64,000 bases of DNA from Blastococcus sp. TF02-8 (lineage in GTDB: Bacteria > Actinomycetota > Actinomycetes > Mycobacteriales > Geodermatophilaceae), in assembly GCF_003319175.1 (NCBI RefSeq), contig NZ_QOHK01000004.1, positions 1 through 64,000 of the forward strand. Reading direction: 5' to 3'. Below the pieces are notes generated by a model that saw only the letters and a list, made by a program, of their open reading frames with translations, was not told where the DNA came from and did not search any database. Position 1 is the stretch's first letter. Each line of letters starts with the position of its first letter. Both the position numbers and the translations under genes were made by a program. Below, piece after piece: positions 1 to 8,794 of this stretch.

Positions 1-120
1 CACGGGTTCTCCATCGAGCGCGACACCCGCGGCCGATGGCACACCTACCGGCCCGACGGCACCGAGATCCACGTCCTCCCACGGATCACCACCGAACCGG
101 TCACCACCCGCGCCGGCTGA
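1..120 (+). CDS. C-terminal fragment, probably HNH endonuclease / DUF222 family
   Basis: The reading frame is open from the window edge and ends in TGA at 118-120, giving 39 residues of a protein that starts outside the window. The visible part has an aromatic/glycine pattern (HGFSIERD, then GRWHTYRPDGTEIHVLP). This resembles the tail that follows the HNH motif in the DUF222 (13E12 repeat) proteins that are abundant in actinobacteria. The HNH residues themselves lie outside the window, so the family is inferred from the tail only. The next gene is convergent, 14 bp downstream. Confidence 0.45.
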   Translation, partial: HGFSIERDTRGRWHTYRPDGTEIHVLPRITTEPVTTRAG

Positions 121-134
121 ACGAGCCGCGCAGG

Positions 135-935
135 TCAGTCGGTGAGGACGTCGTACTCCGAGGTGTCGTAGCGCGCGGAGGTGACCACTTCGGTGTCCTG
201 GACGACCACGAGGGTCGCCTGGCTGTGCGCACCGCAGCCGTAGTCGGCCGTGACCACGCGGCCGTCGGCCGGGGCGTAGGCGTTGCCGCAGGCACCCACC
301 ATCTGACGCAGCGAACCGGCCAGCGGCAGGTAGAAGCCGCAGGTGGCACACGGCCCGGGGGCCTGGCGCGCCATGGGCGCCGTGGGCCCGAACTCGCCCG
401 CCGTCCAGCGTCCGACCGCTTCCGAGCGGCCCTCCCGCGACATGACCCTCTCGCGGCCCAGGCCGATCTCGGCGGCCACGACCCGGCCCTCCGGGTCCTT
501 GGCCGAGTCGTCGTCCACCGTGTACGCAGGGGACAGTCGGACGTCGTCCTCGGTGGAGGGCAGCACGTCGCCGACCGACAGGTCGCCGGGGCGCAGCCGC
601 TCGTGCCACGGCACCCAGGCCGGCGCGAGGAGCGCCTGGTCGCCCGGGAGCAGCACGACCTCGTCGACGGTGACCCGGTCCTCCCCCGGGACGCGGGCCA
701 GGGTGACCGCCCAGTGCCACCCGACGTAGCCGGGCAGCGTGCTGGCGAAGGTGTGGGTGACCACCTCGCCCAGCTCGGGTCCGGCCGCCGGTTCCGGGGC
801 GGCACCGAGGTGCTTCCCGACCAGAGCGGCGTCACCGGCCGATTCGACGGCGGCCGCACGGGCCGGCTCGACCGCGGCGGTCAGCGGGTCGCCCGCGGGA
901 GAGGCGGGCCGGACGGCGGCGGAGGCTTCGGACAC
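135..935 (-). CDS. DUF3027 domain protein
   Basis: A 266-residue soluble protein with no signal peptide or membrane segment. The C-terminal half has a cysteine-rich signature, CATCGFYLPLAG followed by GACGNAYAPADG and DYGCGAHS, typical of the actinobacterial DUF3027 family. Four cysteines and a histidine there could bind a metal, which is inference. The N-terminal ~55 residues are Ala/Pro-rich and the acidic middle is poorly conserved in character. The function is unknown. The gene sits next to an MFS transporter and a DUF2771 lipoprotein, as DUF3027 homologues do near Rv0883c-Rv0876c in mycobacteria. It is transcribed away from the MFS gene. Confidence 0.8.
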   Translation of the reverse strand: MSEASAAVRPASPAGDPLTAAVEPARAAAVESAGDAALVGKHLGAAPEPAAGPELGEVVTHTFASTLPGYVGWHWAVTLARVPGEDRVTVDEVVLLPGDQALLAPAWVPWHERLRPGDLSVGDVLPSTEDDVRLSPAYTVDDDSAKDPEGRVVAAEIGLGRERVMSREGRSEAVGRWTAGEFGPTAPMARQAPGPCATCGFYLPLAGSLRQMVGACGNAYAPADGRVVTADYGCGAHSQATLVVVQDTEVVTSARYDTSEYDVLTD

Positions 936-1165
936 GACCCCATTGTGGCGGACGAGGGGGTACCGGAGGCACAGCGCGTCCCCCGGCGTCGTGCTCGCGG
1001 CCGGACCGGACTCCCAGGTCGGTGCGGCACCATGGGCGGGTGCCCGCCTCCCGCCGTCCGCCCGGTGCCCCCCGGCGGTCCCGGCTGTCCGGACGGCGCG
1101 CCTCCCCCGCGGCCGGTCCGCCGGACACCACCCCGCTCGGCGTCCCCCGCCCGCAGACCCGGCCG

Positions 1166-2611
1166 ATGCCCACGGCCTCGCCGCAACCGCCGGGCGACGA
1201 CCGACCCACGGCGTCCATCCCCGTCCCGGGGCCGACGGCGCCCCCGCCCCCTCCCGGCGGCGGGAAGCAGACGGTCACCCGGGTAGCGGCGGCCCGCAGC
1301 CGCGAGCTGACCGTCGCAGCGGCCCGTCGGGTGCGGGCCGCCAGTCGCGCGGACGGCGCGGCCGAGAGCGGACTGACCCAGCTCCTGTGGGTCAACGCCC
1401 TGCACATGGCCGGCGACGCGATGATCGCCGTCTCGCTGGCCGGCACCCTCTTCTTCGCCGCGGCCGCCGACGCCCAGCGCGGCAACGTCGCCCTCTACCT
1501 CCTGGTGACGATGGCCCCGTTCGCCGTCGTCGCGCCGGTGATCGGTCCCGCCCTGGACCGGCTGCAGCGCGGCCGCCGCTGGGCACTGGCCGCATCCCTC
1601 GTCGGTCGCGCCGCGCTGGCGCTGGTGATGGCGGCGCACGTCGACGACCTGTGGCTCTACCCCGCGGCGCTCGGCGTCCTGGTCCTCTCCAAGGCCCACA
1701 ACGTGCTGCGCGCCGCGGTGGTCCCCCGGGTGCTGCCCGGTGCCATGTCCCTGACCTCGGCCAACGCACGGCTGTCGGTGTTCGGCCTGGCCACCGCAGG
1801 TGCGGCCGGGGCGCTGGCCGCCGGCGTCGCCTCGCTGCTCGGCACCCGGTGGGAACTGTGGGCCACCGCCGCGGTGTTCGTCGCCGGCGGCGTGCTGGCC
1901 GTCCGGCTGCCGCAGCACGTGGACGTGCCGACCGGCGAGGAACCTGCCGACGTGCTGAGCACCGCGGAGATCCGCGTCCCCGGCCGGCGGCGGCAGGTCG
2001 ATCCGCACGTCGTCCTCGCGCTGCGGGCCAACGCGGCGCTGCGCGGCCTCGGCGGGTTCCTGACGATCTTCTGCGCCTTCCTGGTGCAGGCCACCTTCCC
2101 CGACGGCTGGGAGGCCACGCTCGCGCTCGGCGCGCTCGCCGCCGCAGCGGGCGTGGGCAGCTTCGCCGGCACGGCGGCCGGCTCCCGGCTGCACGGTGCC
2201 GCCCCCGACCGGCTGGTTCTCTACGCGGCCGGGACGGCCGCCGTCGTGACCGTGCTCGCCGCGGTGTTCTACGGGTTCGGGATGGCCGTGCTCGTCGCCG
2301 GGGTCTCCGCGGTGGCCAACGCGATCGGCAAGGTCTCCCTCGACGCGATCATCCAGCGGGAGGTGCCCGAGAGCCTGCGCGCCTCGGCGTTCGCCCGCTC
2401 GGAGACGATGCTCCAGCTCGCGTGGGTGGTCGGCGGCGCACTCGGCATCGCGCTGCCCCCGACCGGCTGGCTCGGCTTCACCGTTGCCGCGGTGCTGCTC
2501 GCCGTCGCGGTCGGGCTCGTGCTGTGGACCCTCTACCGCGGCCGGTCGAGCACGCCGGCGCCGGGGCCCGCGGAACCACCGACGACGCCGGTGGGACCGT
2601 CGTGGTCGTGA
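1166..2611 (+). CDS. MFS transporter
   Basis: An inner-membrane major facilitator protein of 481 residues. A Pro-rich cytoplasmic N-terminus of about 70 residues precedes roughly 12 hydrophobic segments. Typical MFS features include the charged loop after TM2-3 (DRLQRGRR) and a second half beginning near residue 280. The ATG at 1166 is chosen because the upstream extension to 1022 is Arg/Pro-rich and looks non-coding. It resembles the Rv0876c family, whose substrate is not known. The stop overlaps the GTG of the next lipoprotein gene (GTGA), so the two are translationally coupled. Confidence 0.8.
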   Translation: MPTASPQPPGDDRPTASIPVPGPTAPPPPPGGGKQTVTRVAAARSRELTVAAARRVRAASRADGAAESGLTQLLWVNALHMAGDAMIAVSLAGTLFFAAAADAQRGNVALYLLVTMAPFAVVAPVIGPALDRLQRGRRWALAASLVGRAALALVMAAHVDDLWLYPAALGVLVLSKAHNVLRAAVVPRVLPGAMSLTSANARLSVFGLATAGAAGALAAGVASLLGTRWELWATAAVFVAGGVLAVRLPQHVDVPTGEEPADVLSTAEIRVPGRRRQVDPHVVLALRANAALRGLGGFLTIFCAFLVQATFPDGWEATLALGALAAAAGVGSFAGTAAGSRLHGAAPDRLVLYAAGTAAVVTVLAAVFYGFGMAVLVAGVSAVANAIGKVSLDAIIQREVPESLRASAFARSETMLQLAWVVGGALGIALPPTGWLGFTVAAVLLAVAVGLVLWTLYRGRSSTPAPGPAEPPTTPVGPSWS

Positions 2612-3057
2612 GAAGCACCGCGCCCGCCCTGATCGCCGTCGGTCTCGTCGCCGCCCTGACCGGCTGCGGGTCCGAGCCCACCGGCCCCGGCGAGGTCCGC
2701 GTGCAGTCCGGCAGCCAGGACATCAGCGCCCGCGCCACGCAGTACTGCCTCGACGGCGACCGGCAGCGCTACGAGGTCACGCCGCCGATCGTCGAGGTCT
2801 CCCCCGACACCACGATCCGGCTCACCGTGCCCGAGGCGGTCGCGGAGAGCGGCTGGCAGGTGCAGGTCTTCGACGACAAGCTCGAGAACGTGATCGGCGA
2901 GGTCGACGTGCCCGACGGCAGCGAGACCTTCGAGGAGATCAACTCCTCCGACGTCGCCACCCCCGCCTTCTACCTCGTGGTCATCGAGGACAAGGGCGGC
3001 GACTGCGGCGAGTGGTCCGGCGCCTGGCCGATCGGCTTCCTGCGCGCGGGCGGCTGA
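2608..3057 (+). CDS. DUF2771 lipoprotein
   Basis: A 149-residue exported lipoprotein. The N-terminus is a short lipoprotein signal peptide ending in a lipobox LTGC with the modified Cys near residue 17. The remainder is a beta-rich domain with two further cysteines (QYC and GDC) that could form a disulfide. The layout matches DUF2771, the family of Rv0875c, which follows the same type of MFS gene in mycobacteria. The GTG start overlaps the MFS stop codon; an in-frame GTG six bases upstream is the alternative. The role is unknown; the coupling suggests it assists or is co-exported with the transporter (inference). Confidence 0.75.
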   Translation: MRSTAPALIAVGLVAALTGCGSEPTGPGEVRVQSGSQDISARATQYCLDGDRQRYEVTPPIVEVSPDTTIRLTVPEAVAESGWQVQVFDDKLENVIGEVDVPDGSETFEEINSSDVATPAFYLVVIEDKGGDCGEWSGAWPIGFLRAGG

Positions 3058-3059
3058 GG

Positions 3060-3452
3060 TCAGGCCTCGAGGTCGCCGGCGATCGCCCGGAGGACGGTCG
3101 CGACCTTCCGGGCGTGCTGCCGGTCGGGGTGCCGGCCGTGCCGCAGCCCTTCGGAGACGTCGTCCAGCAGCTTGATGACGTCCTCGATGATCGGGACCAG
3201 CTCGTCGGGCTTCTTCCGGCTCGCCGCCGCGACCGACGCCGTCACCGAGGGCAGCGGGTCGAGCAGGCGGACCTGCAGCGCCTGGTCGCCGCGACGGCCG
3301 GCGACGATGCCGAACTCCACCCGCTGACCGGGCTTGAGGTCGGTACCGGCCGGCAGGGCGTCCTTGTGCACGAAGACGTCGGGGCCGTCCTCGCGGGAGA
3401 GGAAGCCGAAGCCCTTCTCCGCGTTGAACCACTTCACTCTGCCGGTGGGCAC
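3060..3452 (-). CDS. CspB-type cold-shock protein with C-terminal extension
   Basis: An RNA/ssDNA-binding cold-shock domain protein of 130 residues. The first ~66 residues are a complete cold-shock domain with RNP1 (KGFGFL) and RNP2 (VFVHKDAL). The remaining ~60 residues form a helical extension ending AIAGDLEA. This two-part layout is that of mycobacterial CspB (Rv0871, about 135 residues) and not of the 66-residue CspA type encoded at 29278-29478. Translation from GTG at 3452 is chosen because the domain begins there and a GAGGGA ribosome-binding sequence sits just upstream. It is convergent with the DUF2771 gene, with 2 bp between them. Confidence 0.88.
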   Translation of the reverse strand: MPTGRVKWFNAEKGFGFLSREDGPDVFVHKDALPAGTDLKPGQRVEFGIVAGRRGDQALQVRLLDPLPSVTASVAAASRKKPDELVPIIEDVIKLLDDVSEGLRHGRHPDRQHARKVATVLRAIAGDLEA

Positions 3453-3594
3453 GGTGGATCCCTCAGTTCCTCGGTGTGGCGCGGCGCGCGGCCGGTGACG
3501 ACATCGGCGGCACGGAACCGCTCGGTGCACAGGTTAACCGCCCGGGCTCCCGGCCGGACCTGCCTTTTCCCGAGCGCGTCCCTAGCCTGACCGG

Positions 3595-3954
3595 GTGCCC
3601 GACACGCAGCAGGCCCGGGAGCACCCCGACTACCGGTTCACCCTGGCCAACGAGCGCACCCTGCTGGCCTGGCTGCGCACCGGGCTGGCACTGGTCGCCG
3701 GCGGCGTGGCCGTCGCCACGTACGCCCCGGACCTCGGCGTGCGCTGGGGCAGCGCCGCGGTCGCGCTGGCCCTGGTGCTCGTCGGCCTGCTCACGGCGCT
3801 CGCCGGCTACCGCCGGTGGCGCGCCAACGAGGCCGCGATCGGGGCGGGCCGGCCGCTGCCCGCCGGAACGGCGGTCACCGCGGTCGCGGCCGCCGTCGCC
3901 TCGGTGGTGGTCGTGGTCGGCGTGCTCGTGGGGGTGGAGGTCCTGCAGCGGTGA
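3595..3954 (+). CDS. DUF202 (YidH-type) membrane protein, first of a pair
   Basis: A 119-residue inner-membrane protein with three hydrophobic segments. The start carries the DUF202 signature: F-T-L-A-N-E-R-T-L-L-A-W-L-R-T-G-L-A-L, where the NERTLLAWLRT block precedes TM1. The GTG start at 3595 is the only candidate before this motif. The stop overlaps the start of a second DUF202 protein (GTGA). In other bacteria DUF202 proteins often occur as such adjacent pairs. The molecular role is not established. Confidence 0.82.
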   Translation: MPDTQQAREHPDYRFTLANERTLLAWLRTGLALVAGGVAVATYAPDLGVRWGSAAVALALVLVGLLTALAGYRRWRANEAAIGAGRPLPAGTAVTAVAAAVASVVVVVGVLVGVEVLQR

Positions 3955-4265
3955 CCGCGGTCGAGACCCAGCCGGAGCGGACGGCACTGGCCTGGCAGCG
4001 CACCGGCCTCGGCGTGCTGGGCGTCGGCGGCCTGCTCGGGCACCGCGCCCTGGAGACCGGACGCGCGGCGCTGCTGGTCGCCGCCGGCTGCGTCGCGCTG
4101 CTCGGGCTCGCCGTGCTCGGAGCGATGGCGCCGCTGCGCTACCGCCAGGTGCGGCGGCACGTGGAGCGGCGGACCGCCGTCGACGATCGGTGGGCGCCCC
4201 GCTCCGTCACCGCCACCGTGCTGCTCACCGCCGGTGTGGCCGCGGTCGCCGTCGTCCTCAGCTGA
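3951..4265 (+). CDS. DUF202 membrane protein, second of a pair
   Basis: A 104-residue membrane protein with three predicted membrane segments. It begins with a shortened DUF202 motif, PERTALAWQRTGLG. It is shorter and more diverged than the preceding YidH-type gene and overlaps it by four bases, so the two are almost certainly co-translated and may form a heteromer (inference). Its last 8 bp overlap the 3' end of the convergent nucleotidyltransferase-like gene. Confidence 0.8.
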   Translation: MTAVETQPERTALAWQRTGLGVLGVGGLLGHRALETGRAALLVAAGCVALLGLAVLGAMAPLRYRQVRRHVERRTAVDDRWAPRSVTATVLLTAGVAAVAVVLS

Positions 4266-4857
4266 CCTGCTCCCCCGCCACGATGCCCAGGCGGGTGAGC
4301 AGCTGCAGGAAGACGACGGCGAAGTCGTTGGTCGCGACGTCGCGCGCGACCTCCGCCCACTCCACCTGCTCCCGGAGGGCCCGGGCGACCGGGAGCAGCC
4401 TGGAGAAGTCGCAGTAGTGCTCGTCGAGGGCCATCAGCTTGGTCGTGAGGATGTCGGTGGGGTCGAGCACCGGCATCTGCACCGAGAGCACCGGCAGCAC
4501 CTCGGCCCGGTCCACGAGGTCCATCTCGGTGGGCCGGCCGCACGTGCGCCAGATGACGTCGACGAAGACGTCGTCGCGCACCACCTTGAGCAGCCAGTCC
4601 TCGGCCGGGTCGACGACCTCCAGCCCGGCGTCGGCCAGCGCCTTGGCCGCCCGCTCGGCCTCGGCGGCGGGCACCAGGAAGTCGGCGTCGTGATCGGGTT
4701 CCGGCGCCCCGCGGACCCAGGCGGCGTACCCACCGCAGAGGGCGAACGGCACCTCGCCCTGCTTCAGCGCGACAGCGGTCCGTTTCAGCAGATCGCGCAC
4801 CTGGTCGCGGGGTGAGGGCTGCACGGAGGCCTCGCTACCCGGTGACACCGGACGCAC
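4258..4857 (-). CDS. nucleotidyltransferase-fold protein
   Basis: A 199-residue soluble protein. Residues ~35-60 read FALCGGYAAWVRG...DHDADFLV, with the glycine pair and D-x-D of polymerase-beta-like nucleotidyltransferases. A third acidic position, D-V-F-V-D-V, lies near residue 97. The C-terminal half is helical. Similar stand-alone actinobacterial proteins are annotated as nucleotidyltransferases without a known substrate. There is no partner toxin/antitoxin gene next to it, so I do not call it an AbiEii-type toxin. The GTG start at 4857 is uncertain: in-frame GTGs at 4848 and 4824 are alternatives. Confidence 0.65.
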   Translation of the reverse strand: MRPVSPGSEASVQPSPRDQVRDLLKRTAVALKQGEVPFALCGGYAAWVRGAPEPDHDADFLVPAAEAERAAKALADAGLEVVDPAEDWLLKVVRDDVFVDVIWRTCGRPTEMDLVDRAEVLPVLSVQMPVLDPTDILTTKLMALDEHYCDFSRLLPVARALREQVEWAEVARDVATNDFAVVFLQLLTRLGIVAGEQVS

Positions 4858-4898
4858 GCACGGTGCTGGGGTAGATCGCGCGGCATGCGGGGCACAGG

Positions 4899-5672
4899 GT
4901 GCTCGTGCGCATCGCGACCTTCAACATCCTGCACGGGCGTTCGCTGGAGGACGGCCGGGTCGACGTCGACCGGCTCGCCGCCGCGGTGAAGAGCCTGGAC
5001 GCCGACATCGTGGGCCTGCAGGAGGTCGACCGGGACCAGCCGCGGTCCCTGGGAGCGGACCTGACCGCCGTCGCCGCGGAGGCGATGGGCGCGGTGGACT
5101 CGCAGTTCGTGGCTGCCCTCTCCGGCACGCCCGGTGGCACGTGGATGGCGGCCACCGGCGACGAACAGCCCGGATCGGCCAGCTACGGCATCGCGCTGCT
5201 GTCGCGCTACCCCGTGGTCTCCTGGCGTGTCGTGCGGCTGGCCCCGCTGCGGGCCAGCGTGCCCCTGTGGTCGGAGCAGACGCGCCGCCCCTTCCTCGCG
5301 CGGGACGAGCCCCGTGTCGCCGTCGCGGCGGTGGTGGACGGGCCGTTCGGGCAGGTGACCGTCTGCAACACGCACCTGTCGTTCATCCCCCGGTGGAACG
5401 GGCACCAGCTGCGCACACTGGTCCGGTCGCTGGAGGGCACCCGGGAGCCGCTGGTGCTGATGGGCGACCTCAACATGCAGCGCCGCCCGGCCGCCCGGCA
5501 CAGCGGTCTGCAGCCGATCGCCGCGGCCGCCACGTTCCCCGCTCCCCGGCCGATGCGGCAGCTGGACCACGTCCTGGTGCGCGGCGGGATCCGGGCCGCG
5601 GGCCCGGCGGAGGCGGTGCGGCTCCCGCTGTCGGACCACCGGGCGCTGGTCGTCCCGGTCGAGCCGGCCTGA
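4899..5672 (+). CDS. endonuclease/exonuclease/phosphatase family hydrolase
   Basis: A 257-residue member of the EEP metal-dependent phosphodiesterase superfamily. Family motifs in order are FNILHG (residues ~8-13), the metal-binding QEVD (~47), NTHLSF (~163), GDLNMQ (~190) and the catalytic SDHRAL near the C-terminus. There is no signal peptide, so it acts in the cytoplasm. The substrate could be nucleic acid or a phosphoester lipid and cannot be told from sequence. The GTG at 4899 is taken as the start; GTG at 4905 is equally possible. It is divergent from the nucleotidyltransferase-like gene. Confidence 0.82.
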   Translation: MLVRIATFNILHGRSLEDGRVDVDRLAAAVKSLDADIVGLQEVDRDQPRSLGADLTAVAAEAMGAVDSQFVAALSGTPGGTWMAATGDEQPGSASYGIALLSRYPVVSWRVVRLAPLRASVPLWSEQTRRPFLARDEPRVAVAAVVDGPFGQVTVCNTHLSFIPRWNGHQLRTLVRSLEGTREPLVLMGDLNMQRRPAARHSGLQPIAAAATFPAPRPMRQLDHVLVRGGIRAAGPAEAVRLPLSDHRALVVPVEPA

Positions 5673-5720
5673 GGCGACCGACGGGTCGCGCGTCCGGCCC
5701 GGTCACGCCATCATTCCGGC

Positions 5721-6053
5721 ATGGCCAGCAGCGGAACCGCCCGCATCCTGTCCCTCGTCGCCACCATCGTGCGGGTGGTGTGCGCCGTGATCGCGGCGGT
5801 GATCGTGGTGCACGCGCTGTTCGTGCTGTTCGAGGCCAACCCGAGCAACGGGCTGGTGACCTTCGCGGCGAACTGGCGCGACTCCTTCGGCTGGTTCACC
5901 AAGGACCTGTTCACGCCGTCGGACCCCAAGATCGCCGAGGCCATCAACGCGGGGCTGGCCGCGGTGGTCTGGGTCGTGGTGGGGAGCCTGATCTCCAAGC
6001 TCATCGTCCGGCTGACCCCGGCGGACTCGGGGGCGAAGAAGGCCGACGCCTGA
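5721..6053 (+). CDS. small conserved membrane protein
   Basis: A 110-residue protein I cannot assign to a characterised family. It has a hydrophobic segment at ~10-35, a polar loop with aromatic residues (FAANWRDSFGWFTKDLF), a second hydrophobic segment at ~75-95 and a charged tail ending KKADA. The arrangement suggests two membrane helices with a short extracytoplasmic loop. Similar small membrane proteins are widespread in actinobacteria. The ATG start is clear and the codon use is typical of the window. Confidence 0.7.
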   Translation: MASSGTARILSLVATIVRVVCAVIAAVIVVHALFVLFEANPSNGLVTFAANWRDSFGWFTKDLFTPSDPKIAEAINAGLAAVVWVVVGSLISKLIVRLTPADSGAKKADA

Positions 6054-6104
6054 TCGGCCTCGGCGGGTCGGCGGCCCGCTCAGGGACCGCCGACCGCCGG
6101 CCGG

Positions 6105-6332
6105 TCAGCGCTTGCGGTTCTCCGGCAGCTGCACGCCGGCCCGGTTCGGCTTGTCCGTCGGGTGGGCGTAGCGCAGGACCGACGCCGGCAGCGGGAAGCT
6201 GTGGTCCTGCCCGAACGGCGACAGCGGCCCGGCCACCGAGGCGGAGAGCTCGGTCAGCGGCGGGCCACCGTTCTCGGACTCGCCCCAGGTGGGCTCCACC
6301 AGGTGCGCGTGCTTCTCGTTGCGCTTGGCCAT
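6105..6332 (-). CDS. small conserved hypothetical protein
   Basis: A 75-residue, charged and proline-containing protein beginning MAKRNEKHAHLVEP. It has no membrane segment, signal or recognisable domain. The ATG at 6332 is supported by a GGAGG ribosome-binding sequence eight bases upstream; the longer frame to 6413 is Arg-rich and unlikely. The third-position GC pattern and start support a real gene. The function is unknown. It is divergent from the helicase-associated gene at 6521. Confidence 0.65.
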   Translation of the reverse strand: MAKRNEKHAHLVEPTWGESENGGPPLTELSASVAGPLSPFGQDHSFPLPASVLRYAHPTDKPNRAGVQLPENRKR

Positions 6333-6520
6333 GACGCCTCCGTGTGCGGTACGCGTGCACCGCGCGGTGCACTGTCGTCGTCCATCTTCGCCGATCCGCC
6401 CCGGGCGGCGCACGGCGCCGCCCCGGGCGAGTTCCCTCCGGCGGAGCGGCCCCCACCCTCGAGGTGCACCCGCCCGGCCGGCAGCGGCGTCGGCACGGCC
6501 GGCGACGTAGCGTGGACCGG

Positions 6521-8794
6521 ATGTCCACGGAAGCCCCTGCCACGCTCGCCGCCTGGCTGCGCACCCGCAGCGACGAGCAGCTGAGCGCGCTGCTGGCGGC
6601 CCGCCCCGACGTCGCGCGCCCCGCGCCGTCCGACGTCGTCGCCCTCGCCAGCCGGCTGGCGGTGCCGGTCTCGGTCGACCGGGCGCTCGACGAACTGGAC
6701 GCCGCCACCCTCCAGGTGCTCGACGTCGTGCTGCTCGCGCCGACCGACGGCATGGCGCCCGACGAGCTGATCACCGCCCTCCCCCAGGTCCCCGACGAGG
6801 TGCTGACCGAGGCCCTCGACGCCCTGACCACCCGGGCGCTGCTGTGGGGCGACGACGTGCTGCACGCCCCCGACCCGGTGCGCCGCGCCGTCCGCCATCC
6901 GGCCGGGCTCGGCCGCCGCGCCGTCGACCTCCGGCTGCAGCTGCCCGCGGACCTTCCCGCGGCGCTCGCCGAGCTCACGCCCGAGGAGCGGCAGGTGCTC
7001 GAGCGGCTGGCCGGCGAGCGACCCGTCGGCCACCTCCCCGACGCCCCGGGCAACGGCACCGGGTCCCCCGCCCGGCGGCTCCTGCAGCGCGGCCTGCTGG
7101 CCCGGATCGACGCGCTCAACGTGGAGCTCCCCCGCGAGATCGGGCTGCTGCTGCGCGGCGACCTGCCCTACGGCCCGCCGCGCCGCCGTCCCGAGCCGGC
7201 GGTGGGCGTCCGCGACCCGCAGGTGGTCGACCGGCAGGCCGCCGGTGCGGCGCTGGAGTCCGTCGGCCGGATCGGCGAGCTGCTGGCGCTGCTCGAGGAG
7301 GAGCCGGCCGGGCTGCTGCGCAGCGGCGGCGTCGGCGTGCGCGACCAGAAGCGGCTGGCGAAGGCACTCAAGGTGAGCGAGCCCGACGCCGCATGGCTGC
7401 TGGAGCTGGCGTTCGCGGCGGGACTGCTCGACGTCGGCGGGCCGCACCGCGACGAGTGGCTGCCCACCCGCGCCTACGACATCTGGCGCGAGCAGGACCT
7501 CGCCGACCGGTGGGCCGTGCTCGCGGCCGGCTGGCTGGACGGCGTGCGGCTGCCGTCGCTGGTGGGCGTGCGCGATGTCGCCGGGAAGTCGGCCAACCCG
7601 CTCTCCCCCGATCTCGTGCGGCACACCGCCCCGTCGATCCGGCGCTCGGCGCTGGGTGTGCTCGCCGAGCTGCCCGCGGGTGCCGGCCTGCCGGCCGAGG
7701 AGCTGACCGCGCTGCTGCGCTGGCGCACCCCGCGGCGGGCGGACCGGCTGGCGCCCGTCCCCGCCATGCTGGCCGAGGCCGCGCGGCTCGGCGTCCTGGT
7801 CTCCGGTGCGCTGTCCACCGGCGGCCGCGGCCTGCTCGCCACCGGCGAGGACGGCGCCGCCGACGGCATGCGTGGGCTGCTGCCCGAGCCGGTCGACCAC
7901 GTGCTCGCCCAGCCCGACCTGTCGCTGATCGCGCCCGGTCCGTTGGTCGCCGAGCTGGCCGACACGTTGTCCGTCGTCGCCGACGTCGAGTCCTCCGGCG
8001 GCGCGACGGTGTTCCGGGTGTCGGAGGCCAGCGTGCGGCGGGCGCTGGACGTCGGCTGGTCGGCCTCGGACCTGCACGACTTCCTCGCCAAGGCCTCGCG
8101 CACCCCGGTCCCCCAGGCGCTGGACTACCTGGTCGACGACGTCGCGCGGCAGCACGGGCGGCTGCGGGTCGGGTCGATCGAGTCCTACGTGCGCTCCGAC
8201 GACCACGGGCTGCTCTCCCAGGTGCTCGGCGACCGCCGCACCGCCCCCGCCGAGCTGCGCCGTCTCGCGCCCGGCGTGCTGGTCAGCGGGCTGGGTGCCG
8301 ACGAGGTGCTCACCGTCCTGCGGGAGGCGGGCTACGCCCCGGCCGGGGAGAACCCGGGGGGCGCCGTCCTCACCCGACCCCCGGCCCGGCCGCGTGCCGC
8401 CGGCCGGCGGACCGGCACCGAGCACGCGCCGACCGCCCGGCCGCTGACCGGGGACGAGCGCGCCGCGGTCGTGCGGGAGGTCCGCGCCGGTGACGCCGCG
8501 CTGGCCGCCCGCCGCGGCGAGGCGGTGCGCCAGGTGCCCGGGGTGACGACGGCGTCGACCCTGGAGCTGCTGTCGAAGGCGGTCCGCGAGGGCATCCCGG
8601 TGTGGCTGGGCTACGTGGACGCGCAGGGCAGCGGCAGCCAGCGCGTGGTGCAGCCGGTCTCGCTGGTCGGCGGGTTCCTGCAGGGCTACGACGAGCGGCG
8701 CGGCGAGAACCGCACCTTCGCCGTCCACCGGATCACCTCGGTCGCCCTGGTCGAGGAGGACGGCGCACCGGGCTCGGGCATGCTGCCCGGGTGA
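6521..8794 (+). CDS. helicase-associated (XPB/Ssl2-like N-terminal) domain protein
   Basis: A 757-residue protein of the Rv0862c type, known as helicase-associated domain or XPB/Ssl2-like helicase-associated proteins. It has no Walker motifs and is not itself a helicase. The sequence is a series of winged-helix-like repeats (for example ALDALTTRALLW and KALKVSEPDAAWLLELAFAAGLL). The C-terminal ~80 residues are a beta-rich WYL-like domain (VWLGYVDAQG, then QRVVQPVSL and GYDERRGENRTFAVHRI). The gene lies just upstream of the XPB helicase, as in mycobacteria, which suggests a partner or regulator of that helicase (inference). The ATG at 6521 is chosen over an Arg-rich extension. The stop overlaps the next gene by four bases. 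Confidence 0.82.
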   Translation: MSTEAPATLAAWLRTRSDEQLSALLAARPDVARPAPSDVVALASRLAVPVSVDRALDELDAATLQVLDVVLLAPTDGMAPDELITALPQVPDEVLTEALDALTTRALLWGDDVLHAPDPVRRAVRHPAGLGRRAVDLRLQLPADLPAALAELTPEERQVLERLAGERPVGHLPDAPGNGTGSPARRLLQRGLLARIDALNVELPREIGLLLRGDLPYGPPRRRPEPAVGVRDPQVVDRQAAGAALESVGRIGELLALLEEEPAGLLRSGGVGVRDQKRLAKALKVSEPDAAWLLELAFAAGLLDVGGPHRDEWLPTRAYDIWREQDLADRWAVLAAGWLDGVRLPSLVGVRDVAGKSANPLSPDLVRHTAPSIRRSALGVLAELPAGAGLPAEELTALLRWRTPRRADRLAPVPAMLAEAARLGVLVSGALSTGGRGLLATGEDGAADGMRGLLPEPVDHVLAQPDLSLIAPGPLVAELADTLSVVADVESSGGATVFRVSEASVRRALDVGWSASDLHDFLAKASRTPVPQALDYLVDDVARQHGRLRVGSIESYVRSDDHGLLSQVLGDRRTAPAELRRLAPGVLVSGLGADEVLTVLREAGYAPAGENPGGAVLTRPPARPRAAGRRTGTEHAPTARPLTGDERAAVVREVRAGDAALAARRGEAVRQVPGVTTASTLELLSKAVREGIPVWLGYVDAQGSGSQRVVQPVSLVGGFLQGYDERRGENRTFAVHRITSVALVEEDGAPGSGMLPG

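Noticed and set aside
4258-4857. AbiEii-type toxin of a toxin-antitoxin pair
   Set aside because: The nucleotidyltransferase fold fits, but there is no antitoxin-like gene beside it and both neighbours are ordinary core genes.
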